From NCBI RefSeq assembly GCF_003253485.1, contig NZ_QKTX01000004.1:62001-126000 (forward strand): 64,000 bases of DNA. Reading direction: 5' to 3'. The first letter of the stretch is position 1. Each line of letters begins with the position of its first letter. The translations under genes and the position numbers were made by a program. Under the pieces are notes generated by a model, which saw only the letters and a program-made list of their open reading frames with translations, was not told the origin of the DNA and did no database searches. Below are positions 19,035 to 27,338 of the stretch, piece by piece. This stretch comes from Algoriphagus aquaeductus (GTDB taxonomy: Bacteria > Bacteroidota > Bacteroidia > Cytophagales > Cyclobacteriaceae).

Positions 19035-19104
19035 AGCAGGCGAACTGGCTTGCAGAAATAAGGCAAAGAAAATTTGGGAGGAGATTGGAGGATTATCCCA
19101 ATTT

Positions 19105-20148
19105 CTACCATAATGAAAAGGTAGTTGACTCAACGAACCAAATGCTTATGGTTTCTTCAAAAGCTAACTTTGGATTTTTGTTTAAAAGTAAATCCCAATC
19201 TTTCTCGGAAAAACCCCTTTCATTCAGGATCGGAATCAGCTGTTCAAAAATGTTGGTAAACGGCTGAAAATCTCCTCCACCTGGTTTTGCTGGATCATAC
19301 CAACCCGCATCATGGGAAATCAAAATGTTTCCCAAAATTCCATTTTCCTTGGCAAAAACTAGACGGTCCACATACGGATCAATCGACCAGCCAATCCCAT
19401 CCAAACTGATCCAAACACCCATTTCGGCAGCTTTTCGATAGTTTTCAAAATCCAGCTCAGCTTGGGAATGCACCCAAACAAATTCGGAAGGCGCCACTCC
19501 CATTTGCTGAAGAATCCTCACTTCCTGGGCGGCAGTTTTCCAGGTCCCGGTATGAGAAGCGATCGTCAAACCTGTATTCAGATGGGTGATGGCGGCGGCG
19601 CGAACAAGCTTTTGATCGATTGCTGAAAGTGTATCCGCCTCATTAACCGATATCTTAATGAATGCGGGTTTGATCCCCGTGCCCTCAATTCCATTTTCAA
19701 ATTCAGCTATCCATCGATTGGCCAATTGCTCGGCTGTTTCGGTTTGGACAAAATCGGGAAGGTATTTCCCGCCCACTGCCCCATAAAACCCGGTATTGGT
19801 CAGAATCTGAATTCCGGACTTTTCGCTGAGTGTTTTCAGAAGTAAGGGATCCTTGGCCAAATAACTTGGGGTACAATCCAAAATGGTACGGACTCCATGT
19901 TTTTTCACTTCAAAGAGGTAAGGAAGCACTTTGGCTACCACTGAATCCCGATTCCAGCGATCTGCACGGATCGAATCTGCCCCGATAAAGTCCACCAGCA
20001 TGTGTTCATGAATCAGCGTCAAGCCCATCGAGTCGATGGATATCGGTCCAGTGACGGTATTAATGTAGTCGTCAGTATTATTTGTAGCAGGATTTTGGCA
20101 GGAAGCTAAAAAGATGCTTAGGGAAATGAAAATCAAAAACTTGGACAT
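19105..20148 (-). CDS. Phosphotriesterase-family amidohydrolase, lipoprotein
   Basis: 347 residues. The start MSKFLIFISLSIFLASCQN is a lipoprotein signal with a lipobox Cys (LASC). The mature part follows the phosphotriesterase-related family: GLTLIHEHMLVDF gives the HxH metal ligands, GVRTILDCTPSYLAKD the next strand, KPAFIKISV probably the bridging lysine, IASHTGTW and VWVHSQAE two His ligands, and ILISHDAGW the catalytic Asp. All metal-site elements appear present, so it should be an active hydrolase, probably a lactonase or esterase at the cell envelope; the substrate is unknown. The frame extends nine codons upstream (to 20175), but the ATG at 20148 places the signal peptide correctly. 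Confidence 0.87.
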   Translation of the reverse strand: MSKFLIFISLSIFLASCQNPATNNTDDYINTVTGPISIDSMGLTLIHEHMLVDFIGADSIRADRWNRDSVVAKVLPYLFEVKKHGVRTILDCTPSYLAKDPLLLKTLSEKSGIQILTNTGFYGAVGGKYLPDFVQTETAEQLANRWIAEFENGIEGTGIKPAFIKISVNEADTLSAIDQKLVRAAAITHLNTGLTIASHTGTWKTAAQEVRILQQMGVAPSEFVWVHSQAELDFENYRKAAEMGVWISLDGIGWSIDPYVDRLVFAKENGILGNILISHDAGWYDPAKPGGGDFQPFTNIFEQLIPILNERGFSEKDWDLLLNKNPKLAFEETISIWFVESTTFSLW

Positions 20149-20327
20149 AAGTAGGAGATTTGAATCTACTCCCAAGGTATCGGTGGATCATCAATTTTGC
20201 AATCTTCCAAATTATCAATCCTGATCAACTTCTATCACTTGTGCCGCCCAAAAAGGAGCACTGAAACAAATCCGAGAAGCTTTCCAATTAATCCTAACAT
20301 CAGACATCCAGCACCGGACCCCCCTTC

Positions 20328-21392
20328 CTACTCCACTTCCTCCGCCCCAAAAAGCGTCTGCAGCTCAACGGCGTCAATTCCCTTTTCTTCCTGAAGAAAT
20401 CGTCCAAAAGAAGCCGTACTTCCATGCGTGAGATAGACTTTTTCAGCCTCGGTAGCGGAAATAGCAGAAATCAACCCCTCCCAATCCGCATGGTCCGAAA
20501 GCACAAATCCACGATCAGCAGCCCTCCTCCTCCGAGTACCCCGCACAGCCATCCAGCCCGAGCAGATCCCTGTACGATAAGGCGAAAATCTCCGCATCCA
20601 GGGTGTCCCCATCGCTGAAGGAGGTGCAATAATCAAAGTACCCTTAAATCTACTTTTGGGGATATCCTGGGTCACTTTGGGTACATCCCAAAGCGGAATT
20701 CCATTGGCTATCAGCGCTTGATTGGTATTCCAGATCGCGCCATGGACGAAAACTTCACCGATTTCCCGATTGAGATTTTGAAGGATACGTTGGGCTTTTC
20801 CCAAGGAATAGGCAAAAAGCACCGAATTTCGACCTTCGGAGGCATTTTCTCTCCACCAGGAATTGATTTGAGCAAAGATTTCCGCCTGAGATTCCCACTT
20901 GTAAATTGGCAGACCGAAGGTGCATTCGGAGACAAATTCATGGCATTTGACAGGTTCGAAAGGCGTGGAAAGCCCATCATTTTCGACTTTGTAATCACCG
21001 CTTACCACAGCCACTTTTCCCAGATATTCCAATCGGACCTGCGCCGAGCCCGGAATATGCCCAGCGGGATGGAGACTGATTTTGACTCCGTTGATGTCTA
21101 GCGTTTCTTGGTATTGGAGTGTATGAAGGCTAATATCTGAGCCAAGCCGAAGCTTCATCACCTCTGCCGAATCCTGATGGGCCAAGTAATGCTTCATCCC
21201 CCAGCGGGCATGGTCTGAATGTGCATGGGTGATTACTGCCCGCTGCACGGGTTTCCAGGGATCGATGAAAATCCCCGCAGGAGGACAATAAAGTCCGGAG
21301 TCAGTGAGTTCGAGAAGCTGCAAATGGATGTGGAATTTTTGATTTCGGATTTCGGAATTTTCAAAAAACTCCTGATCTAAAATCCTCAACAA
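20328..21392 (-). CDS. Ligase-associated-type DNA exonuclease (metallo-beta-lactamase fold)
   Basis: A metallo-beta-lactamase protein of the family annotated as putative exonuclease, DNA ligase-associated. Seen are LLELTDSGLYCPPAGIFIDPWKPVQRAVITHAHSDHARWG with the HxHxDH zinc motif, LHPAGHIPGSAQV, VVSGDYKVENDG and VLSDHADWEGL. Homologues usually sit beside an ATP-dependent DNA ligase and a DEXH helicase; neither is in this window. The first ~20 codons (ENSEIRNQKFHIH) look like a common intergenic repeat read in frame, so the true start may be later, for example TTG at 21323. It is the last gene of a four-gene operon. Confidence 0.85.
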   Translation of the reverse strand: MLRILDQEFFENSEIRNQKFHIHLQLLELTDSGLYCPPAGIFIDPWKPVQRAVITHAHSDHARWGMKHYLAHQDSAEVMKLRLGSDISLHTLQYQETLDINGVKISLHPAGHIPGSAQVRLEYLGKVAVVSGDYKVENDGLSTPFEPVKCHEFVSECTFGLPIYKWESQAEIFAQINSWWRENASEGRNSVLFAYSLGKAQRILQNLNREIGEVFVHGAIWNTNQALIANGIPLWDVPKVTQDIPKSRFKGTLIIAPPSAMGTPWMRRFSPYRTGICSGWMAVRGTRRRRAADRGFVLSDHADWEGLISAISATEAEKVYLTHGSTASFGRFLQEEKGIDAVELQTLFGAEEVE

Positions 21393-21410
21393 AACTGTAT
21401 ATGGGTATAA

Positions 21411-22040
21411 TTAGATTTCTACAGGAAGAATTCCAGGTTTGGGGTAGGCCAATCTACCCAATTTTTCCCCGACATGGTATTCGTCCAATCCGCTTACGGT
21501 AACCGTTTCCAGGATATTCAGATCCAACGACCCATCCATTCGAAGGCCTTTTTCCTCCACGTAGATGTGATCGATACTTCCAATCAGGAGTATGGTTTGA
21601 TTCACCTGAAGCGTTTGAGTTTCTACCAAAGTACATCCCAACTGCACCGGACTCCCCTTGACAAATGGCGCAAAAAAATCTCCTTTATCTTCTTCCACAA
21701 GTCCAGTTCCTTCAAACTCACTGATCTCCCAGCTAGCCGCTGTCCAGTGCGCCTCTTTATAATGAGCAGGGGTAACGTGGTTGAGCGTAAAACTTTTGGT
21801 TTCAAGAATGTTTTCCAGTGTATCCCGCTTTACTGTATGAGGTCGAAAGAGAATCCCAACCAATGGGGGAGCCGCACCAATATGAAAAACCTGTGAAAAC
21901 GGAGCAAGATTGGATCGGCCGGATTGGTTTCTAGTCCCAATGAGGTTTAGGCTCTTGTATCCAGAAAGGCAATTGACCAGATTTCTCCTGTAAAAGGAGT
22001 CCAAATCCATTAGATCCTCGGCAGAAAAGTGCCGGATCAT
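21411..22040 (-). CDS. Flavin reductase-like, FMN-binding split-barrel protein
   Basis: 209 residues of the flavin reductase-like (flavoredoxin) family. Family features are CLSGYKSLNLIGTRNQSGRSNLAPFSQVFHIGAAPPLVGILFRP in the FMN-binding half, KSFTLNHVTPAHYKEAHWTA and a late HIYVEEKGLRMDGSLDL. Members bind FMN and reduce flavins or small electron acceptors; the substrate cannot be predicted. Its start codon overlaps the stop of the upstream gene by four bases, and the exonuclease gene follows 18 bases later, so cotranscription is very likely. Confidence 0.85.
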   Translation of the reverse strand: MIRHFSAEDLMDLDSFYRRNLVNCLSGYKSLNLIGTRNQSGRSNLAPFSQVFHIGAAPPLVGILFRPHTVKRDTLENILETKSFTLNHVTPAHYKEAHWTAASWEISEFEGTGLVEEDKGDFFAPFVKGSPVQLGCTLVETQTLQVNQTILLIGSIDHIYVEEKGLRMDGSLDLNILETVTVSGLDEYHVGEKLGRLAYPKPGILPVEI

Positions 22041-22480
22041 ATCGCAATAGCCTCCTCTATGGAATCACAATACCTGATATCCAATTGATCGATGATATGA
22101 TCAGGATATGTCTGAAGAATCTGATTCTTGGCGATTTGAACCATTTTTTCAAACCACTTTTCGGCAGGAAGAATTTTTCGGTGGGTTTTGACTCCGTAGG
22201 CCAGCATTTCTTTTTTCCAATAGATAAAATACCATTCCATGGTCGGCTGATGAAATGCCCGGAGGGATCTTTTGTCGAAAATAAACTTTTCGAAATCTCC
22301 GGCTTTGACAATTTCACCAATCTGGCCAAAGGCCTCCTTAAAATCCTCAATCGGAATGTAGTCTGCCAAGAGTTCGCAGATGATGGTTTTCTTTTCTTTA
22401 TTGACCCAAACTCTGGCATAACGCTGCTCAAAGGCTACCTCGAAGTCTTGGATCTCGGAAGAATTTATCGTTTCGTTCAT
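22037..22480 (-). CDS. Conserved hypothetical protein
   Basis: 147 residues, not recognised with certainty. The sequence (FEQRYARVWVNKEKKTIICELLADYIPIEDFKEAFGQIGEIVKAGDFEKFIFDKRSLRAFHQPTMEWYF) alternates strands and helices in the manner of STAS/SpoIIAA-like proteins that Bacteroidota keep in many copies; this is only a resemblance. The frame is open to 22531, but the ATG at 22480 (MNETINSSE) follows the coiled-coil gene by 16 bases and is preferred. A four-base overlap with the flavin reductase gene shows it is translated as part of that operon. Confidence 0.7.
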   Translation of the reverse strand: MNETINSSEIQDFEVAFEQRYARVWVNKEKKTIICELLADYIPIEDFKEAFGQIGEIVKAGDFEKFIFDKRSLRAFHQPTMEWYFIYWKKEMLAYGVKTHRKILPAEKWFEKMVQIAKNQILQTYPDHIIDQLDIRYCDSIEEAIAI

Positions 22481-22496
22481 TGCTGTTGGAGTAGGG

Positions 22497-22760
22497 TTAA
22501 TAGATAGAGTTTCGACTTTTGGAGGTCGCATGCGCCACTTCTTCCTTCACTTCGCTAAGTCTGCTTTCTAAATTGGATGCGTATTCGAGCGTCGTCCGCA
22601 TCATATCCTGCTGGGACTGAATCTGCTCTTTCAAGCGACAAAGCTCCTGATTGACTTCCGCCAATTTTTGCTCATAGTAATTTTTAAGCCTTTCTTTTTC
22701 GAGTTGGGCCTTCCTCAATTCTTCCTTAAACAGCAGGAATGATTCAGGTGGAGTCTTCAT
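22497..22760 (-). CDS. Small coiled-coil protein
   Basis: 87 residues, almost entirely charged heptad sequence (FLLFKEELRKAQLEKERLKNYYEQKLAEVNQEL, LKEQIQSQQDMMRTTLEYASNLESRLSEVKEEV), predicting one long coiled coil with no signal or membrane segment. The ATG at 22760 (MKTPPESF) is taken over the longer frame to 22805. It is first in an operon with the hypothetical, flavin-reductase and exonuclease genes. Function unknown; a dimeric scaffold is the obvious possibility. Confidence 0.65.
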   Translation of the reverse strand: MKTPPESFLLFKEELRKAQLEKERLKNYYEQKLAEVNQELCRLKEQIQSQQDMMRTTLEYASNLESRLSEVKEEVAHATSKSRNSIY

Positions 22761-22829
22761 ATACACAGATCTTTCGTCTCGGGACCGTACCCGCAATACA
22801 GACAAATAAGGTGGGGTAATTGTTTTGAT

Positions 22830-23510
22830 TTATTTCAGATTGGACATGCCACCGTCTAGGTGAAGAATCTGCCCCGTCATCCAAGAGGACTTAGGAGAAA
22901 GCAAAAAGACCGTAGCTTCAGCAATATCTTCTGATGTACCAATCCGTCCCAAAGGATGGCGTTTGTCGGAGGCTTCTTTCTTCTCGGGTGAAGAAAGCAA
23001 AGCAGAAGCCAATCGAGTCTCAGTCAAGGAAGGAGCGATGGCATTTACGCGGATTTTGGAAGGAGCCCATTCTGCGGCAAGAGATCGGGTCAACCCCTCA
23101 ATGGCGCCTTTTGCTGAAGCGATACCGGCATGAAAGCCCATTCCCGTCTGTACCGCCACAGTACTGTATAGGACCACCGAAGCGGAAGTGGATTTTTTCA
23201 ATCCCTTCAGACAAGCCTGAAGCACTCGAACCGCACCGAAAAAATTCACTTCCATTTCGTTCCTAAAATCCTGAGTGGAAATCCGGTGAAAGGGCTTGAG
23301 ATTGATGGTGCCCGGACAATACACTACCCCATCGATGACATCGGGAAGGCCGGGGATTTCCTCAAAGTCTTTTCCGGTATCCAGAGCTGTAGTGCCTTCT
23401 CCACTTTTGGAGTATAGAAAAAGTTGAGCACCTGCTTCTCTGAGTAAATCAGCGGTAGCTTTTCCGATTCCTGAGTTACCTCCAATGATGACGATATTCT
23501 TTCCTTGCAT
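22830..23510 (-). CDS. Short-chain dehydrogenase/reductase-like protein lacking the catalytic Tyr
   Basis: 226 residues of classical SDR fold. The N-terminal IIGGNSGIGKATADLL is the TGxxxGIG-type NAD(P) motif, VYCPG replaces the usual NNAG, and the end LSPKSSWMTGQILHLDGGMSN is typical. The catalytic Ser is present (VVLYSTVAV). At the YxxxK position the sequence reads HAGIASAKGA, so the tyrosine is isoleucine while the lysine is kept. It therefore belongs to a variant subgroup or is not a standard dehydrogenase. It lies downstream of folE but is separated from it by a terminator. Confidence 0.83.
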   Translation of the reverse strand: MQGKNIVIIGGNSGIGKATADLLREAGAQLFLYSKSGEGTTALDTGKDFEEIPGLPDVIDGVVYCPGTINLKPFHRISTQDFRNEMEVNFFGAVRVLQACLKGLKKSTSASVVLYSTVAVQTGMGFHAGIASAKGAIEGLTRSLAAEWAPSKIRVNAIAPSLTETRLASALLSSPEKKEASDKRHPLGRIGTSEDIAEATVFLLSPKSSWMTGQILHLDGGMSNLK

Positions 23511-23565
23511 AAGGGATAAATTTTATGATAAAATCAAATTCCTTCTTTTTTGTTTGCTTTACTCA

Positions 23566-23595
23566 CAAAAAAACCCCGCATTTTCAGCGGGGTTT
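23566..23595 (-). terminator. Terminator of the queD-folE operon
   Basis: AAACCCCGC (23571-23579) pairs with GCGGGGTTT (23587-23595). A-rich sequence on the left gives a U tract on the minus strand, 28 bases after the folE stop. Confidence 0.88.
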
Positions 23596-23622
23596 GGTGT
23601 TGGTTTAGCACGTAAAAAAGGA

Positions 23623-24327
23623 TTACTTATTGAGGCTGATATACTTCATAAATTCATTCCTGCTCTGCTCATCCCTTTCAAATTTTCCGGAATAGAAAGC
23701 TGTCACTGTGGAGCTATTGGTGTCATTCACTCCTCTGGAGCTCACACACATGTGGTAGGCATCCATGATTACTGCCACATCTTCAGTCCCCAAAGCTTCT
23801 TTGAGCTCATTACCGATCTGCATGGTCAATCGTTCCTGAACCTGAGGCCGCTTGGAATAATACTGCACAATTCGGTTGATTTTGGACAAGCCAATAACAT
23901 TTCCGTTGGAAATATAGGCTACGTGGGCCTTACCATAAATGGGCACGAAATGATGCTCACAGTGAGAGTGAAAGGTGATGTCTTTCTCTACCAGCATCTC
24001 GTTGTACTTGTACTTGTTCTCAAATAGCTTGGCAGCCGGTTTGTTTTTAGGATTAAGGCCTGAGAACACTTCCTTGACATACATTTTAGCGACACGATGG
24101 GGAGTTCCTTTGAGGCTGTCATCGGTGAGATCCAGTCCCATGATATGCATGATTTCACGGAAATGTTTTTCGATCAGCTCTACTTTCAGGTCATCATCCA
24201 TCTCGAAAGCGTCTTCTCTGAGTGGGGTCTCCAGGGAGGTTCCCACGTGCTCTTCTCCGATTTCTTCGAAGGATGCCCGTGCAATATTAATTCCCATCGT
24301 ATTCAACAAAGTTTCTTTCTGTTTCAT
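23623..24327 (-). CDS. folE: GTP cyclohydrolase I
   Basis: Converts GTP to 7,8-dihydroneopterin triphosphate, the entry to folate and other pterins. The core is complete: FREIMHIMGLDLTDDSLKGTPHRVAKMYVKEVFSG, the zinc Cys and His in FHSHCEHHFVPIYGKAHVAYI, and MCVSSRGVNDTNSSTVT with the second zinc Cys. The zinc ligands C-H-C mark the type IA enzyme. The frame begins at 24327, overlapping the upstream gene by 41 bases; an ATG at 24297 (MGINIARASFEE) with an 11-base overlap is equally possible. It is cotranscribed with the PTPS/QueD gene and ends at a strong terminator. Confidence 0.96.
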   Translation of the reverse strand: MKQKETLLNTMGINIARASFEEIGEEHVGTSLETPLREDAFEMDDDLKVELIEKHFREIMHIMGLDLTDDSLKGTPHRVAKMYVKEVFSGLNPKNKPAAKLFENKYKYNEMLVEKDITFHSHCEHHFVPIYGKAHVAYISNGNVIGLSKINRIVQYYSKRPQVQERLTMQIGNELKEALGTEDVAVIMDAYHMCVSSRGVNDTNSSTVTAFYSGKFERDEQSRNEFMKYISLNK

Positions 24328-24697
24328 AGAGCCGAATAGTTAATTCGAATTTCCGATCAATTTTAACCCTCAAAATATTCCAAATAACCACTGCAATGTT
24401 TTCAGCAGATGGATTGAGATTCTTGAATTCATCGGTATCCAGATTTAAGTTTTTGTGGTCAAATTTATTTAATACATGTATTTTGATCAGATCACTGAGC
24501 ACTTTCATGTCATAGACATAGCCGGTTTCAGGATTGATTTCTCCCTTCAGTTGGACGATCAACTCATAGTTGTGCCCATGAAAATTAGGATTGTTGCACT
24601 TACCGAATACTTCTTCATTTTTTTGTGCAGACCAAGTGGGATTAAACAGCCGGTGAGCAGCGTTGAAATGTTCTTTTCGAAATACGGATACTTTCAT
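24287..24697 (-). CDS. 6-pyruvoyl-tetrahydropterin synthase / 6-carboxytetrahydropterin synthase family
   Basis: 136 residues. The family zinc ligands are visible as FNAAHRL and HGHNYEL, the catalytic Cys is in FGKCNNPNFHG, and the late ETERNFVEY supplies the substrate-binding Glu. It acts on the dihydroneopterin triphosphate made by FolE, encoded immediately downstream with overlap. In bacteria this family usually makes 6-carboxytetrahydropterin for queuosine (QueD), but some members make 6-pyruvoyl-tetrahydropterin for biopterin-like cofactors. The sequence alone does not separate the two; no queC or queE lies nearby. A good promoter is upstream at 24806-24837. Confidence 0.9.
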   Translation of the reverse strand: MKVSVFRKEHFNAAHRLFNPTWSAQKNEEVFGKCNNPNFHGHNYELIVQLKGEINPETGYVYDMKVLSDLIKIHVLNKFDHKNLNLDTDEFKNLNPSAENIAVVIWNILRVKIDRKFELTIRLYETERNFVEYDGN

Positions 24698-24805
24698 TGA
24701 AGGTAGAAACAGGAAGGGAGATTTTTTTGTTTAATAATTCTCGTTTTCTTTTAAACAAAAGAATCAAAATCCTGCAAGTCAGTTGCTTAATTTGATGGAA
24801 GATCG

Positions 24806-24837
24806 CAAAAGTAGAGATAAATAAAGGATAGCCCAAA
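24806..24837 (-). promoter_or_regulatory. Promoter of the PTPS/QueD-folE operon
   Basis: On the minus strand TTTG (24837-24834), a 20-base spacer and TACTTTTG (24813-24806) fit the Bacteroidota consensus. The leader would be about 100 bases. Confidence 0.7.
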
Positions 24838-24947
24838 CCTCCCTGTTTTGCATTCTGCATCTAAAACCTAAAGTGATTTGAATTTGGTTCCCCTTGTCGG
24901 TGATTTACCTTTTGAGAAAAAATGACAGGAATCAGCTTGGCAAAGTT

Positions 24948-24977
24948 TTTGACAATCTGGGGGATAGCTTACATTTG
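24948..24977 (+). promoter_or_regulatory. Promoter of the L,D-transpeptidase gene at 25000
   Basis: TTTG (24948-24951), an 18-base spacer and TACATTTG (24970-24977) match TTTG-N18..21-TAnnTTTG, giving a leader of about 15 bases before the ATG at 25000. Confidence 0.72.
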
Positions 24978-24999
24978 TTAATCACCCCACCACACCATT

Positions 25000-25692
25000 A
25001 TGACCATTACCCAAGGAATTCTCCTTCCTTTGATCTGGGTTATGACCCTGGCCAATCTTCCTGAAAAACCCGATTCATTCCCTACAGAACACCCCCCAAA
25101 AGAAAACTCAGGACTTTTTCTGGAAACACTCACCAAAAACCATGCGAATCCTCCGGCCCTTCCGGTGTTGGATTTGGCGATGAAAGGATATGAAAAGCTG
25201 GAGGATGATCTCAAACTCCCTATCTTGACCATCATCGATTTTTCGCTTCCCTCCACCGAAAAACGTCTTTGGATCATTGACGTGGAACATCAGGAAATCC
25301 TACTCCATACCGTCGTATCTCATGGCAGAAATTCGGGGATGTTGATGGCAGAAAAATTTTCAAATCGTCCCGAATCTTACCAAAGCAGCTTGGGATTTTA
25401 CCAAACAGCCGAGACCTATCAGGGCAAACATGGCTATTCCCTGCGGCTCGATGGCTTGGAAAAAGGCTTCAATGATCAGGCAAGAAATCGAGCAATCGTC
25501 ATCCATGGCGCAGACTATGCCCGCGAAGAAGTAGCCAAAATGTCAGGAAGATTGGGAAGAAGCCTTGGCTGTCCTGCGGTGCCTTCAGAGATTTCCAAAG
25601 AAGTCATTGATTTGATCAAGGGAGGTTCGTTGCTGTTTATCTACGGAAATGACCCAGACTATTTGAATCATTCCGGGTTTTTTCGGGGCTAA
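25000..25692 (+). CDS. Murein L,D-transpeptidase catalytic-domain (YkuD-related, type 2) protein
   Basis: 230 residues with a hydrophobic N-terminus (GILLPLIWVMTLANL), probably a signal or anchor. The catalytic region includes FSLPSTEKRLWIIDVEHQEILLHTVVSHGRNSG, RAIVIHGADYA and RLGRSLGCPAVPSEI, with the nucleophile Cys in SLGCPAVP and the conserved His in IHGA. This is the L,D-transpeptidase catalytic domain family that crosslinks or processes peptidoglycan. Its stop directly abuts the stop of a second, unrelated-length L,D-transpeptidase gene on the opposite strand. Periplasmic activity on murein is well supported; crosslinking versus lipoprotein attachment is not resolved. Confidence 0.85.
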   Translation: MTITQGILLPLIWVMTLANLPEKPDSFPTEHPPKENSGLFLETLTKNHANPPALPVLDLAMKGYEKLEDDLKLPILTIIDFSLPSTEKRLWIIDVEHQEILLHTVVSHGRNSGMLMAEKFSNRPESYQSSLGFYQTAETYQGKHGYSLRLDGLEKGFNDQARNRAIVIHGADYAREEVAKMSGRLGRSLGCPAVPSEISKEVIDLIKGGSLLFIYGNDPDYLNHSGFFRG

Positions 25693-27336
25693 TCAGCGCT
25701 TTAATAAGGCAATTAGCTCGGCATCCCGATTGTAAATATCGGGTCGGAAATGGGGTTCTCCCTTGCTGTCTGCCCAAAAGGTGAGGTAAACCAATACGAC
25801 CGGGATTTTACTTTTCAAATTGACAATCAGTTCTGAATCTCTGCTCATGGCTTCCTTGATTTTTGCCTCTGTCCACTGCGGCTGATCCCGGAGTAATAGT
25901 GCGGCGAATTTTTCAGGATTTTGCAACCGGATACATCCGTGACTCAAGGCTCTATCTTCCCGAAGGAAAAGGCTCTTGGAAGGGGTGTCATGAATGTAAA
26001 CGCTGTATTTGTTGGGGAACATGAATTTCACAGAACCCAGGGAGTTGTCCGGACCGGGCTTTTGTCGAATCAGATAGGGGAAATTTTTGGAAGACCAATT
26101 GATTTGAGAAGGATCCACGGGTTTTCCTGCCGTGGTCACTACCTCCATTCGCTTCTGCTCCAGGTAATTGGGATTTTTCCTAACCGAGGGAATAATTTCA
26201 TTTCTGGCGATAGAGGCCGGGATATTCCAATAAGGGCTAAAAACCAAATACGTCAAGGGGGAGGAAAAAATGGGTGAGGCATGAAAGCTTTTTCCCACGA
26301 TCACTTTTGAAGAGAAGAGGGTATCCAATCGCTGAATGTAATCCAACCGATAATTGGCAATATTGACTAAAACCAATTCGGCTTCTTTAATGGTGTCGGG
26401 TAGCCATCGAAGTCGTTCCAAATTGATCGAGGCCTTGTCCATTAACATTCGGGGAGAAGCATTAAGCGAAGCCACTGTATTTTTTCCTATGGCTCCATCG
26501 GGCTCCATCCCGTTTTTCACCTGATAGGCTTTCACGGATTCAAAGAGCGTTGAATCATATTTCTTTGGGTCGGTAAGTGAATAGGGCTTGAGGTACCCCC
26601 AAAAAATCAACCGCTCCCGAACCACTGGAATTACTGCATGAGAGTCATTGACTTTGAGAGACTTGTCAACTTTGATCACTTTCCAGTCCAGGGAATCCTC
26701 CTTTGCTTTTTCATCCAAGGAACGGATGACTTCCCTTCCTCTTTTATAGATAGAAAAATTGGGATAAAGCTGTTCGAGGGATTTTCGGATTTCCTTACGC
26801 TCCAAAGCTTGCACTAAAAGCGAGATGGCATTAATACGGGAGGATTTGCGGGTGATATCCCAAGGAGATTTAAGTTGGGACGGATCCACCTTTCCCCGCT
26901 CTAAATGGGTAGCAAGGCGAAAAAACGCATCAGTCAACAACAAATCCAATTCCGCTACCTCCTCAGCAGGATTGATGGTTTTCGACTTTTTATTTTGCTC
27001 AAAAGAAGCAAAAAATGCATCAATCAACTCGATATGATAATCTTTGGGCTGCAGTCCGTCAAATTGCGCCTGTTTGATCTCAAACCTTAGCTCATAAGCC
27101 CATTCGGTAAGAATCCCTTGTTCAGACCATGCTTCATCAAAGGATCGGTTGGAATAAAAAACCTGCAATTCTTCCACCTTACCCAAAGAAATCCCCCTAA
27201 CCCGAAGAGATTCTCCAGGTTCGGAATTTTCTAAAATTGCCCGGAGCCGATCACTTACCGAGCTAAAAAAAAAGGATTCACCCGTGGTAAATCCCATGTT
27301 AAAGAATAAAAGGAGCGAAAAAACTATTTGATACAT
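25693..27336 (-). CDS. L,D-transpeptidase, YcbB/LdtD-like
   Basis: 547 residues with a signal sequence (IVFSLLLFFNMGFTTG). The middle holds a peptidoglycan-binding-1 motif (FESVKAYQVKNGMEPDGAIGKNTVASLN, residues ~265-295). The YkuD catalytic domain follows: VNIANYRLDYI, SPYWNIPASIARNEIIP, and HGCIRLQNPEKFA with the catalytic Cys near residue 470. Order and length match the YcbB class, which forms 3-3 peptidoglycan crosslinks in the periplasm. It is the last gene of a minus-strand operon, two bases after kdsA, placing murein crosslinking with KDO synthesis. Confidence 0.92.
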   Translation of the reverse strand: MYQIVFSLLLFFNMGFTTGESFFFSSVSDRLRAILENSEPGESLRVRGISLGKVEELQVFYSNRSFDEAWSEQGILTEWAYELRFEIKQAQFDGLQPKDYHIELIDAFFASFEQNKKSKTINPAEEVAELDLLLTDAFFRLATHLERGKVDPSQLKSPWDITRKSSRINAISLLVQALERKEIRKSLEQLYPNFSIYKRGREVIRSLDEKAKEDSLDWKVIKVDKSLKVNDSHAVIPVVRERLIFWGYLKPYSLTDPKKYDSTLFESVKAYQVKNGMEPDGAIGKNTVASLNASPRMLMDKASINLERLRWLPDTIKEAELVLVNIANYRLDYIQRLDTLFSSKVIVGKSFHASPIFSSPLTYLVFSPYWNIPASIARNEIIPSVRKNPNYLEQKRMEVVTTAGKPVDPSQINWSSKNFPYLIRQKPGPDNSLGSVKFMFPNKYSVYIHDTPSKSLFLREDRALSHGCIRLQNPEKFAALLLRDQPQWTEAKIKEAMSRDSELIVNLKSKIPVVLVYLTFWADSKGEPHFRPDIYNRDAELIALLKR

Positions 27337-27338
27337 GA

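Larger units (their letters stand above)
24698..24999. other. Divergent promoter region
   Basis: 302 bases between the PTPS/QueD gene and the L,D-transpeptidase gene. It holds one promoter in each direction, listed separately, and nothing else recognisable. Confidence 0.6.
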
